DNA from: Hypomesus transpacificus
Taxonomy: Eukaryota; Chordata; Actinopteri; Osmeriformes; Osmeridae
NCBI RefSeq assembly: GCF_021917145.1
Contig: NC_061068.1
Coordinates: forward strand, 11,939,210 to 12,003,209
DNA: 64,000 bases
Reading direction: 5' to 3'
Part shown: piece by piece, positions 36,313-46,594 of the stretch
How the letters are laid out: every line of letters begins with the position of its first letter
Position numbering within the stretch: position 1 is the stretch's first letter
Program-made: the position numbers and the translations under genes
The notes under the pieces: model-generated
Databases searched by the model: none
What the model saw: only the letters and a program-made list of their open reading frames with translations
Told to the model about the DNA's origin: nothing

Positions 36313-37350
36313 CAGTTTTTCTCAATTGCTAAAACACTAAAACCCATTGGCTGAACAAAGCTCTCAGTTGCCTGAACTCATTTAGCTAATTGTGCAGTCT
36401 GTTGTCAATACCTTAAACCATTTCACATGGTAAAACATAATTAGCAAATTTCACTTAGACTTTTCAGAAAAACTCAAAACACATTCTCAGACTCCAAACA
36501 CATTCTGCACTCTAATGCACATGTCATCCATACTGGTAAACACAAGTGGCAACATTCAAATACAAATAGAGAAAACATGTCATTGATTAAACACAAGCAC
36601 TCAAAATTGATTTCACTTGTTTCAAATGATGTGACACAACCAATATAAGCCAGTTCAGAGAGCAAACAAGTTGTTGAAGGTGGGAAAATACTGCTTGTGA
36701 TGTCGACGAAGTGCTCTGTCCTGACCCAGCCCAAAGACAAGAAGAAGCATATTGATTACATGTTTACATCTTGGATTTTTGTCCCTTTTAGTATTGTATA
36801 CTGTAGTACAGTGCATTGTAAGCTGTATACTGTACAATGAACAAGTTGTATGGCCCTGAACATTGTGCTTTCCATTTGTTACTGTAACAGTACTGACTGC
36901 TCAATACATTTTGACTGGTTGCAGGTTCATATCAACAAAGAACAAGTTTTACAGTATCACAGAGACAAAGGACAAGTTTGTGAGATGCAGGGTACAGTAC
37001 TGTATAGGGGTACAAGGAGGAGGAAGAACAAAACAAATTGCAAAAGGCAAAGCAGAGTAGTAATTTCTGATGAAATTTGAGCTACTATGATAGAACATGT
37101 TTTCGTTCATCAACAGACAATGACAGATAAATATGAAATTAGTTTTGAGATTAAAAATGTACTTCTCCCTGAGAGCTGTTTTGAACAATGTATTTCCATT
37201 TTTTGGTGTATTGTTTACCGACTGCTAGATAGTGTATATCATTTTGATAACTTTGTTTATGATTTGAGAGCAGTGTTTGCAGTGTGTGTACAGTTTTGAG
37301 AAAATAGGTGACCGGTTCCAGAAATGTGTTTTAGCAATCGAGAAAAACTG
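36313..37350. mobile_element. DNA transposon remnant with about 25-bp terminal inverted repeats
   Basis: The left end reads CAGTTTTTCTCAATTGCTAA and the reverse complement of the right end reads CAGTTTTTCTCGATTGCTAA, continuing AACAC in both, so 24 of 25 bases match. The element is 1,038 bp. The left end is preceded by TA; the right end is followed by CA, which may be a decayed TA target duplication. No transposase frame of useful length is visible inside. A second diverged copy of the end motif (CAGTTTTGAGAAAATAG) lies at about 37,290. A Tc1/mariner-IS630-type origin is possible but unproven. Confidence 0.65.
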
Positions 37351-37672
37351 CAATTGATTTACTAATGCAGTGCTACATAGCTACACAATAACTGTCAACC
37401 TACTGTTTTTTCTGACCCAATCTTTTGTATGCTGTGGAGCAAATTGATGATGATGACCCTATAGTGAACTAGCTTTAATGGTGACCAACTTTGATTTTTA
37501 CATAACCATTCATGTTAATGGTAATCATTAGATTAATGGCATTGATCTAATGTGATTCTGACTCAAAAGTGCTCCCAGTTAGTTTATAACAGCCAGCCTT
37601 CCTCGGACCACACAAGCCAGGAATAAGAACACAACCCACTTGTCTTTACAAACTGCTTTGTGCCATTTGGTT

Positions 37673-37678
37673 TTTATT
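37673..37678 (-). terminator. LSM3: Poly(A) signal AATAAA for LSM3
   Basis: TTTATT on the plus strand reads AATAAA on the minus strand, about 560 bp downstream of the LSM3 stop codon. The interval 37,680-38,240 would be the 3' UTR. No better signal lies closer to the stop. Confidence 0.5.
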
Positions 37679-38240
37679 ATTCAAGTGTCACAAGTTACCA
37701 AACAACCAAAAATAGGGCTGCCACGCCGTTGCTTCCACAACCTTTACAAAAATATAAAATTAGCCCCCGCCCAGAGATGACCCAGGCTTCTAACACAAGA
37801 GCTGGGGACAGTGATCCCCCGTTGTTTAGTTCAAATCAAAACAGGAAGTATGGTCACGACCGGACGAGGAGGGGTCATGACCTCTCGGCTTTTAACAGTC
37901 ACTTAAAACATACAAAATCATAAGAGGAAAGAAGATTCTATGTGTCAGAATTACAACAAAAACACCATCAAAAGACCAAGTCCCTGTTTGGATTCTCTAG
38001 ACATGCAACCTCCCATCCTCACAGAAATCACTGATCGTATGTGTGACAGATGGGTATAAGAAGTGTAGCAAGATACCATGCTTACGCCCATCGTATTGTG
38101 TTCCATAAGAATTAGCTTTAGGAAGTGAGGAAGGCTGGATCTTTAGAGAATTGAAGCAGGGCTGAACACGTCTTGTTCCTCAGTGAGAGTGAAAGATGGT
38201 TGCAGTACATGGAGTCCTAAGACTGCAGCCGAGGGAGGAG

Positions 38241-39451
38241 CTAGCCAACCCTGAGGGGAGGAGCTACCAGGACAACGCCATCTCCTCGGACAAACAGCAT
38301 GGGGATGTTCCTCTTCGTGGACTGGGGAAAAACAAACAAACATCAACAAACAAACTCTGTTGGCTGCCTTGTGCTGCGCCGTATGTGTTAGTGTTATTAA
38401 GTGTATACATGTACAGGGTTCTCTCAGTGTTCGTGTGAGTAACAGTGTGTTTCCGTGTGCAAGTGTGGGTGTGTTAGCCTGTCATTGCTAGACCCATCTG
38501 CCAGAGCAAATAAACCATGAGCTCGCAGATGGGTCAGTCCCCAGGCTATGGGTGTGTGTTTGTGTTCAAATAAAGGGGTGCGTTCGGGTACCTTGTACAA
38601 CTCTTCATACGTTTCTTCGTCTATCTCCACTGTGGTCACCGTCTCCTCTACGTCTCCGAGTATCATGTTTAAGTGCTGGTCGTAAGCCTAAACAACAGCA
38701 ACAACGTTACACGGAGTAGGTATGAAAAAACACACCACTAACAACCTATGTGTAGCTTTGGTCTAATGCAACCAGGACTCCCACTGTGTTCAGTTTAAAA
38801 AAGGGGTTTGCTAAGTAGGTGGAGTTGGGCCACTTTGAAAGGCTCTGGGGTTGAGGATACAGGTCGTGTGTAGGAGTCTTACGTGGAGTCTGCCCCGTAA
38901 TTCTCTGTCGTTTCTCATCTTGACGTAGATTCTCTCGTCCAGACTCAGACGGATCAGGTCCAGCGGCTCTTCGACCGTGTTGCTGCTCTGTTGCTGTGAG
39001 TTCAAACATACGGCGAGGGAGACAGTGGCGACAGACATGAATCATGATTAGCTACACCGAAAATGAGAATAGGAGTGGGGTTGCAGTAGTGGGGTTAACA
39101 GACCGACCGGCTCATGGCAAACACCGAGACCTAGCTGACATGAAAAACAATTATAATCATCGTCAAACGGCTTGTAAAGAAATGTGCAGGGCTCTAACTC
39201 ATTGTGCTAGCTACCTACGCTGGGTAACCCATCGTAAGTCTCACGTTCATTGAATACACTGTGAACGCTTCAAGGCTGTTTGGGCTAGTGCTAGCTTCAA
39301 TTAGCTAGCTACTCGAGAAAACGAAAGACGACCAAAAAGACATGCATCTTTTTTCCATTCAGACAAACATCTAAAACTTTCTGTAACTCCTGCAATATCT
39401 ACAAAAGCTGTCAGATCCGTTATTACCAACCTGCTCAACTTCGTCCGCCAT
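38241..39451 (-). CDS. LSM3: U6 snRNA-associated Sm-like protein LSm3
   Basis: LSm3 is a subunit of the heteroheptameric Lsm2-8 ring, which binds the 3' oligo(U) of U6 snRNA in the nucleus, and of Lsm1-7, which acts in cytoplasmic mRNA decapping. Four coding exons join with GT-AG introns: 39,431-39,451, 38,883-38,993, 38,592-38,687 and 38,241-38,321. The product is 102 aa, the same length as human LSm3. It starts [17 protein letters not shown]. Sm1 runs from about residue 17 ([18 protein letters not shown]) through [16 protein letters not shown], and Sm2 is [15 protein letters not shown] near the C-terminus, which ends RVG. An in-frame ATG two codons upstream (39,457) is possible; the chosen start matches the family. 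The gene is head to head with GGH. Confidence 0.97.
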
Positions 39452-39871
39452 TTTCATATGACGACCCAGAGTGCATTGCGTGGGAAAATGTTGCCACTGT
39501 TCATGCGTTCCGGGCGGGTAGCCTCCAGCTCCTGCGTTTAGAAATTAATATGAAATGTAATTTTTTTATGGGATATTTGGAAAAATAACGACCACTATTA
39601 TTTTGGTAGAAATTAATATTAAATGTAAACATTTTAAGGTATATTTAGAAATATAACGACCACGATTGATTTTGTGGAAATTAAATTGAAACATTTAGCC
39701 TTTATTCTGAAAATAACGCTTTATTTGTTTAATATAAAAATAACACAATTCGTTTTAATTAGTTTTTTAGGCTACAGGTGTAAGATCTCTTGCAACATTT
39801 CGCTTAATTTATCTCAAATGCATGGCTAGACCTATAAATTATATTTCATACACATTAAATTTTAACAGCAT
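39452..39871. promoter_or_regulatory. LSM3 upstream region
   Basis: About 420 bp between the LSM3 start codon and the left end of the Harbinger element. The first 80 bp contains CpG words and TGCATTGCGTGGG. The rest is very AT-rich with two imperfect copies of AGAAATTAATATNAAATGTAA (about 39,540 and 39,608). No TATA box at a usual position was seen. Assignment as promoter is by position only. Confidence 0.4.
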
Positions 39872-41486
39872 GGGGTGCGTTTCCCGATAACGATGGATCG
39901 TAGCTGTTACGAGGGTTCTCTACGATGAAAATAACGATCCATCGTTATTTCTTACGTGCGTTTCCCGAACATGCTCGTAAGGAGAACCATCGTACGTATC
40001 TCTTAAGTTGCACTTAACAAGACGCTGTCCATTGTACTGAAATGTGATTCTTCTGACGCAACTTGATGGAGGGTTATGCAAGGTTAAAAACCATGCATAT
40101 GAATGGTATCACACATGGCATGTCCCAGCTAGCATCCTAAACAATTCAATGTACAAATACAAGCATCTCAATCCAACATATTTACTGTCTTATTTTCTAG
40201 TGCCTATATAGTCTAGTGACTATATCTACAATCTTGCATAGGCCAACAGCTTCCCAAGACCATGTTTGCAATCTCATAATTATCACATATTGGCCACAAA
40301 TGACATTGTGACAAATGACAAACACATAAGTAATGAATACCCCATGTCTTCAACATGGAATCATTGTTTTTGACATGAATAATCAACTCTACTTTAATTG
40401 ATGGTTGATCAATTATACTCATTATGAGTGTAAGATATGTCAGATGACATCATGATATCATGATGCTCCTGAACCACATAGAAGCAGACCTGCAGAGGCT
40501 AACAAGGAGGTCCTTTGCACTGACCCCTGTAACCCAACTACTGGCAGTGTTAAGGTTCTATGCCATTGGCAGTTTTCTGAAGGTTATTGGAGATGGACAT
40601 GGGCTCGCCAAGGCCTCAGTGTCAAGATCTGTGCAGGCTGTCACAACTGCATTACTTTGCCACATCTCAGACCACATCCAATTCCCCATATCAGAGGGGA
40701 CAAGTCTGCAGTGCAGGACTTAGGCTATCTTCAATGGCTTTTATGATTTTCGTACGAGTTTTCACTCCCTCCCAGCCCATTCACCCTGTGTGACTTCAAC
40801 CCTGTGGAGTCTTTCCATTTCCTGGGCGCCACCATCTCCTAACATCAGGCTCGGCTCTGCCACCAGCCTCTTCATCCACCGGGCTTGGCGTGCTACCAGC
40901 CCTATAATTCTAATAAACATCTTCAATGTTCAATTGTTGTTGTGTTATTGTACTCGTAAAAGCGTTACGTTAATGCATTTCTAGTTTCTATTGCACATTA
41001 CAACAGCCATATTTCAATGTTATAGTATTTTGAATAAGACTGACATTTGTTTTTTAAATACCTTCATTGCATGCGCCAAACCCACTAAATCAAATTATTT
41101 TGTGTAACCTAAATTTACTTGAGGATAAACCGGATTCTGATATTTTTTCGGCAGTTAAACTTGTATGGTTCACTAAGAAATATCCCAGTTCCAGCGTAAC
41201 TGGTGTAAAAAGAGGACCAAAAAAATCTTATTTTCCATCGGAATTAACTTTCAGCATGAGTTTAATGTAGTTTTCATGGTCGGCCTACGCGTGTCTCCAC
41301 TGAGTCTCTGTGCTACGATGCACTTAGCGATCTACGACTGGTCTGGAGCTCTCGTTGATCTACGACGATTTTGAAGTGCCTCTTTAGCTACGATGGTTTC
41401 GGGAAACGGCCCGTACAACTAAGATCCATCGTACGATGGACTCTACGATCAACTTAGGCTTACGATGCTTTCGGGAAACGCACCCC
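39872..41486. mobile_element. PIF/Harbinger-type DNA transposon, internally deleted
   Basis: The left end reads GGGGTGCGTTTCCCGATAAC and the reverse complement of the right end reads GGGGTGCGTTTCCCGAAAGC, so the terminal inverted repeats share about 16 bases. Subterminal regions on both sides carry repeated ATCGT, CTACGATG and CGTTTCCCGAA words, and a second GTGCGTTTCCCGAAC lies at about 39,957. A nuclease fragment lies inside at 40,460-40,700. Its length of 1.6 kb is about half that of a complete Harbinger element with nuclease and Myb-like genes. A three-base target duplication was not evident (CAT on the left, TGA on the right). Confidence 0.75.
40460..40723 (+). pseudogene. Truncated Harbinger nuclease (HARBI1-like)
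   Basis: An open frame of 87 residues whose first 77 or so align in order with the N-terminal helical part of HARBI1-family nucleases. Visible words are RRSFALTPVTQLLAVLRFYA, then GSFLKVIGD, then LAKASVSRSVQAVTTALL and ISDHIQFPIS. The frame then stops (LQCRT and stop), and the DDE catalytic part of the family (about residues 150-300 in HARBI1) is absent. The gene is therefore dead. No intact copy of the partner Myb-like gene was seen. Confidence 0.75.
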
Positions 41487-41711
41487 TGAATGTTCTGTTG
41501 CGTGCATTTGTGCGCTTGTTTGCACACGTCACTGGACCGATGGTGCGCGTTTTCTCTCCCTGCGCCCCCGCCACCATGCGCACGATGAGAATTATCCGGC
41601 TGCAGCAGAGACACGAGCCACAGGACTCCTGCTGACTAAAGACATAATTCACCGATCTCAACCTGTCTTTTTTACCCTTAGTTTATTTTGCTGGTGTGGT
41701 GACCGAGGTGA
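41487..41711 (+). promoter_or_regulatory. GGH upstream region with a short upstream ORF
   Basis: Between the Harbinger right end and the GGH start there are 225 bp with CpG and GCGC words. An upstream ATG at 41,576 lies in the near-ideal context CCGCCACCATGC and opens a 19-codon frame ending at 41,635, before the GGH start at 41,712. A strong acceptor-like CTTTTTTACCCTTAG at about 41,667-41,681 means this upstream ATG could instead lie in an alternative first exon or in an intron. Confidence 0.45.
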
Positions 41712-44700
41712 ATGTGTTCTCCGGTGGTAGTTTCTGCGGTGCTGACCGCCTGCCTCTGCGGTCTGCTTTTGCCGGTGGCGTGCACTCCTCAGCTGAATTA
41801 CCGACCAATAATCGGTAAGGCAACCTGAACCAACCGACTGAATGAGTAAAAATTGCATTATGTAATATGGCGAGAGAAAAAACAATTGGGCTCAATGCTT
41901 CATCATAGGCTATGTCTTGTTCTAGACTTTTCTGTGCGTGTGTGCGTGCATTTGTGTCCATGTACACTTGTGTGCGTGCGCCTGAAAGACATACATGATG
42001 AATTTGAATATCTCTTGCGAGGCCTGTCCCCAGTGTTTCTCAAACCCAGGTCCGTGCACTGGCAACGGTCCGTAGATGCATAGCTTTCGATCTGGAGCAA
42101 ATAATTGGCTATAACGCCCCAATTCAACAGAAATGATTAGAAAGCAGTTTGTATGCTAGTATGAGCCGAAAAGGATAACCTATACAGTAGTTAGCCATGA
42201 TCAGCACATAACCTAAAACAACCCAGCTTTGCAGCTCAAAATCAAAAAATGAATACATTTACATGTATGCATTTACATACACATAAACACATTCCAATGA
42301 GTCCACATTGAAGTTAGGAGTCAGGGAGTCAGATGGCTGAGCGGTGAGGGAGTCGAGCTAGTAATCAGAAGGTTGCTGGATCGATTCCCCGCCGTGCCAC
42401 ATGATGTTGTGTCCTTGGGCAAGGCACTTCACCCTACTTGCCTCGGGGGGAATGTCCCTGTACTTACTGTAAGTCGCTCTGGAAAAGAGCGTCTGCTAAA
42501 TGACTAAATGTAAATGTAAGTTAGAGAAGCTGTTTTATGGTATTCTTAGCTGTCAATAAGCCAACTGTGTATTCCCCCACCTCATACCAACCACCATTCA
42601 CTCAGTCTTCAATTGGTTAAACTCACTCCTCGGTATAAATACCGCTCCCCACTTCTGTCTGCACAGCCAGCTGAACTGTTTCTGTGATCACATTGAGGGG
42701 GGAAACCACGCTGATCAGCGAAGCGATGACACCTGTGGCATGTATTAACCTGTCAGTGTTGTCCAGGTGTGCTGGCCCAGGAGAACATTGTGGAAGACGT
42801 CCACGCCCTGGGCTCCTCCTACATCGCTGCCTCCTATGTGAAGTACCTGGAGGGGGCGGGGGCCCGCGTGGTGCCCATCAGGTGACCTGCGCACCCCGGC
42901 TCACTGGACACACACAGTGCACACGTACTGGAAAGATGGGTCATGCAGCTCACTTTGTGTTCTATGTGGCTCCAGAGGTTAAATGATCTGCAGTGGTAAA
43001 GAAAGGTACTTCTACAGACATGATGATGAAGATGTAGGTACATTTGAGTTTGACGCTGAGGATGATGTTGAGATCAGGTTTTCTCTGCAATGGAAAAACA
43101 TGTAGCTACCATGCCACTTTCTGTGTGTACTTTGTGGTTACATCCTCTGAGAGGAGCTCTAAAACATCAAAACGGGAACAGGATGTGGTAGATCTTCCAG
43201 ACAAGTTCTTCATTTGATGTCTGTAGATGTACTTTTCTTTACCTTGTTATTACTACATTATGGGCTCAGAGACACTCAATGCTGTGGTAAGCTGGCGACA
43301 AGGATGGAATATGTATGTTACCTGATGATGATGATGATGTAGGTTCACTTGAGTTTGACGCTGAGGATGATGTTGAGATCAAGTTTTCTCTGCAATGGAA
43401 AAATGTGTAGCTACCATTCCACTTTCTGTGTGTACTGTGTGGTTACATGCTCTGAGAGGAACTCTAACCACGCTTCACCCTATGCTATGTAACTTACTCC
43501 CAAACCTCTGTTCACTAGCCTACACACCAAGGTCTTAACACTGATGGGGAGTGGGGACAAAAAAAAGCATATGCTAACATGACACCTGCCCTGACGCAAC
43601 TTATTGGTGGTGACGTTTCAGTAGTCTAACAGTAGCACCCCACTCTTTGCTTGCCTGAACAACTGTTGTCTCTGTTCTTACAGAATTAATCAAACAGAAG
43701 GAGAATATGTGAAGATATTCAACTCCATTAATGGGTGAGTATCAAGGATTTTTGAGTATGAAGTTGTTGTTTTTTTGTATTTATTGATCGGTTGTGTGTG
43801 TGTGTGTGTGCAGTGTGCTGTTGCCAGGAGGAGATGTGGACCTTCAGACTTCCCAGTTCAGCCGCGTGTCCAAGATCCTGTACGACCTGGCTATCAAGGT
43901 AACTGTTTGTAACCAAGTCTCACATCAATGGATTCCTCATCTTCTGAAAAGGTATCTCTGTAGCTTCTGTTCTGAATGCATTTCCACTAGACTGACACAA
44001 CTAAAAGTGATTTGAAATGGCATTAGAAATTCTGTATTTGACTGTATTCCTCTGATTTGTTTGTCGATGTTGTTGCTGATCATCAGGCCAACGATGCAGG
44101 GGACTACTTCCCTATCTGGGGCACCTGCCAGGGCTTTCAGCAGATGACAGTCTTGGCCAGCAACAAGAACCTCCTCACCCTCACCGACACCAAGGCTGTG
44201 GCCCTGCCCCTCACCCTCACACCAGGTACCCTCACCCTCTCATCCCCTCTCCTCACCCCCACAGACACCAAGGCTGTGGCCCTCACCCTCTCGCCAAGGA
44301 CCCTCCTTCCTCCACCTCTCCTCCCCCCCCTCTGTCTATACCCACCCGTCTCACCCCTCCTGCCCTGTCTGTCTGCCCGCCTGCCTTGTCCCCAGGAGCC
44401 CAGAGCAGTCGTCTGTTCAGGACCTTCCCCAGAGAGCTGCTGCAGGCCCTGGCGTCTGAGAACATCACCTCCAACTTCCACAGCTGGAGCCTCTCCCTGC
44501 AGGTACACAGAAGGTCTTTCCACATTAACACGCGCCGAGTGTTGAAGTTTAGAGAAAAGTTCAAAGTTTCTCCCTCATACACAACCAGCCTCTGTCCCTG
44601 GGAAGCACGCTGGTCTAATCGAATGTAGTCGAATACGATCCACTCTAATCAGTCTAATGTGATCCTGCTCTAATGCAATCGGCAGAACTACAGCAGGAAC

Positions 44701-45616
44701 GCCAAGTTGAAACGCTTTTACAGGATCCTGTCCACCAACAACGACGGCAAGAAGGATTTCATCTCCACCATGGAGGGTAGGAGGGAGGGGGGCACAGAGG
44801 GCATGGGGTATCTGCTTGTGTGTGTGAGTAGGGTATGTGGGTGTGTGTGTGTGTGTGTGTTTGGCAGTGACACACTGTAGAACCGGTACCAGTTCTGCAC
44901 TGCCCTCTTCCCATCTAGACTAGACGACTAGTTTAAAGTCCCTTTTAAACTAGACTATCTACCCTAACTAAGGCGAGCCCACCTGCCCATCCCCTCTGAC
45001 CCCCAGCCCACAGGTACCCGTTCTACGCGGTCCAGTGGCACCCAGAGAAGGCTCCGTTTGAGTGGATCCAGAAAGCAGGCATGGTCCACACATCCTCCGC
45101 AGTCTCGGCCTCCTTCTACACCGCCAGCTTTTTTGTGTCAGAGGGTGAGCACTGAGCAACCTGTGGGGTCAACCTGCGGGGTCAACCTGCGGGGTCAGCC
45201 TGTTCAGTCAGTCTGTGGGGTCAGCCTGTTCGCTCAGTCTGTGGGGTTAGCGTGTTCGGTCAGTCTGTGGGGTTAGCCTGTTCAGTCTGTCTGTGGAGTC
45301 AGCCTGTTCGGTCAGTCTGTGGGGTTAGCGTGTTCGGTCAGCCACAGGTCAACCTGTCTGTCTTTGGCTTTGAACTAATAAACTTACCCTCCAATTCCTT
45401 ATTGAATGTTTTTATTAATCGATCTTTTTCCTCTCACCCTGAACCTCTTCTTCTCCACCCTTCTCCGTTCTCCTCCTCTCCTCGCGGTGTCCAGCCATGA
45501 AGAGCCAGCACCAGTTCCTCAGCCTCATGGAGGAGGAGAGAGCTCTCATCTACAACTACTCCCCTGTCTTCAGAGGAGTCCAAAGTGTCTTCATGCAGAA
45601 CTATTACTTTGACTAG
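41712..45616 (+). CDS. GGH: Gamma-glutamyl hydrolase (folylpolyglutamate hydrolase)
   Basis: Lysosomal and secreted cysteine peptidase that trims gamma-linked polyglutamate from folates and antifolates. The nine exons are 41,712-41,814; 42,767-42,881; 43,684-43,734; 43,814-43,898; 44,087-44,225; 44,396-44,502; 44,686-44,776; 45,007-45,144; 45,495-45,616. All have GT-AG borders and consistent phase, giving 316 aa (human 318). A hydrophobic signal peptide covers about residues 1-24 and is followed by [14 protein letters not shown]. The class I glutamine-amidotransferase-like core shows the nucleophile Cys132 in [10 protein letters not shown] and His242 and Glu244 in [10 protein letters not shown]. 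Sequons are visible at N75 (NQT), N187 (NIT) and N201 (NYS). At exon 8 the splice at CCCCAG (45,006) was preferred over the later CACAG because it keeps [11 protein letters not shown] in frame. Confidence 0.97.
42322..42518 (+). mobile_element. tRNA-derived SINE, copy 4, in GGH intron 1
   Basis: Complete copy with GTCAGATGGCTGAGCGGTGA, GGATCGATTCCCCGCC, TGTCCTTGGGCAAGGCACTT and the CTAAATGACTAAATGTAAAT tail. It is in the same orientation as GGH and lies about 250 bp before exon 2. Confidence 0.92.
43018..43470. repeat. Tandem duplication of about 145 bp in GGH intron 2
   Basis: The segment at about 43,020-43,165 is repeated at about 43,325-43,470. Both contain GATGATG runs, then GAGTTTGACGCTGAGGATGA, then TTTTCTCTGCAATGGAAAAA, then GTAGCTACCAT and CTTTCTGTGTGTACT. 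Identity is above 90 percent by eye, with about 160 bp of unique sequence between. Both copies are intronic and not open as exons. Confidence 0.85.
44249..44293 (+). repeat. Partial duplicate of the 3' end of GGH exon 5 in intron 5
   Basis: The sequence GACACCAAGGCTGTGGCCCT of exon 5 (44,185-44,204) recurs at 44,264-44,283, with matching CTCCTCACCC before and CTCACCCTC after. In the intron copy the bases just before it read CCCCCACAG, a good acceptor, but no clear donor follows. It is a local tandem duplication about 79 bp away. Confidence 0.8.
45160..45346. repeat. Tandem repeat of about 26 bp in GGH intron 8
   Basis: Units close to GGTCAGCCTGTTCGGTCAGT followed by CTGTGG, about six or seven copies with point and length variation. 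It starts within 20 bp of the exon 8 donor. Confidence 0.85.
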
Positions 45617-46163
45617 ACCCGACACACAGCTCATCACTAGACGTAACGCAGTCACAGTCATCGTCAACCTTTAGTGAACCTTTAGAAATGAACTGATGAA
45701 TGAAGAGGAAGTGTTGGGGACGGTTTCCCTAGGTCGTGTCTGGTCCTTCTGAAAGGACAATTCCATGAAGATTGTAGTGTTGAAACGATGTGTCTTTGGG
45801 AAACTTTGTTTATTGCAAGTTTTGCGATTTTCTTTTGGAAAACGATTGGAATTCTTGAATGTAATTCCTTTTTAGATCTGTAGTACTTGTAAATCTCTGT
45901 GTCTCAAGGATGATTGTAATTGTCCAAATTGAAGTATTATGGCATTGGTTACAGAAGCAGTGTTTAATCCATGTTCATTCCACTTCAAAGTGTCAGTATT
46001 TCCTTCATTCTGTGGTTTAGGCTGTCGGTGGGTGAGGGTTGGTTGTGTGTGATAGCAGGTTGTCCCAGCTTGTATGTCTGAGACACAGATCACACGTTAT
46101 GTTTTCCAAACAGAACGAATAGGATGTTAATCATTTGCTAAGCCATCTGACCAGTGTATTGGC

Positions 46164-46169
46164 AATAAA
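46164..46169 (+). terminator. GGH: Poly(A) signal AATAAA for GGH
   Basis: GGCAATAAAG lies 548 bp downstream of the GGH stop codon. It is followed within 60 bp by TG-rich sequence (GTTGTCCTGTGTCTC), as expected downstream of a cleavage site. Confidence 0.65.
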
Positions 46170-46398
46170 GTTAACAACCATACCCACAGACTTGACCCTC
46201 TGTTGAACCTGGATTGTTGTCCTGTGTCTCTATGTCTATGTATGGGTTCAGACGCTAGATATTTCCATAACTTCAACTGCTTCAAGTCCTACTGCACACT
46301 GTGGAAATGGTCAGGGAAACAGTAGTTTGTGAATGACACTAGAGGGTGCTGTTGTGACATTCATCACAGCAGCATGTTTCTTGTGGCAGAGTATATTA

Positions 46399-46543
46399 GG
46401 GCTCTCCAACTAGGTTTTTTTTGCTGCAACCCCAGTTGTTACTAACCTGATTCAACACATTAACTAGCTAAGTATTAGAATCAGGAGTGCTATATTACTG
46501 TCGGAGTGAAAACCTAAATGTCTAGGAGCGAGGTTGGAGAGTG
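46399..46543. mobile_element. Small MITE-like element between GGH and PODXL2
   Basis: The ends read GGGCTCTCCAAC and GTTGGAGAGTGC (inverted). Internal words CCCAGTTGTTACTAACCTGA and AATCAGGAGTGC match my recollection of a small palindromic repeat abundant in teleosts. About 145 bp, non-coding. Confidence 0.6.
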
Positions 46544-46588
46544 CGGATGTGAACACAAATCGATATTTCCTCAGATGTAACTCCAAAC

Positions 46589-46594
46589 TTTATT
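46589..46594 (-). terminator. PODXL2: Poly(A) signal AATAAA for PODXL2
   Basis: TTTATT on plus (AATAAA on minus), about 1.75 kb past the PODXL2 stop. The interval to 48,341 contains no other gene and is best read as a long 3' UTR, with GA-rich sequence at about 47,918-48,000. The GGH and PODXL2 3' ends converge with about 400 bp between them, occupied by the MITE. Confidence 0.5.

Noticed and set aside
45012..45017. Alternative GGH exon 8 acceptor at CACAG before GTACCC
   Set aside because: It would shift the frame and destroy the conserved [11 protein letters not shown] stretch; the acceptor 6 bp upstream keeps it.
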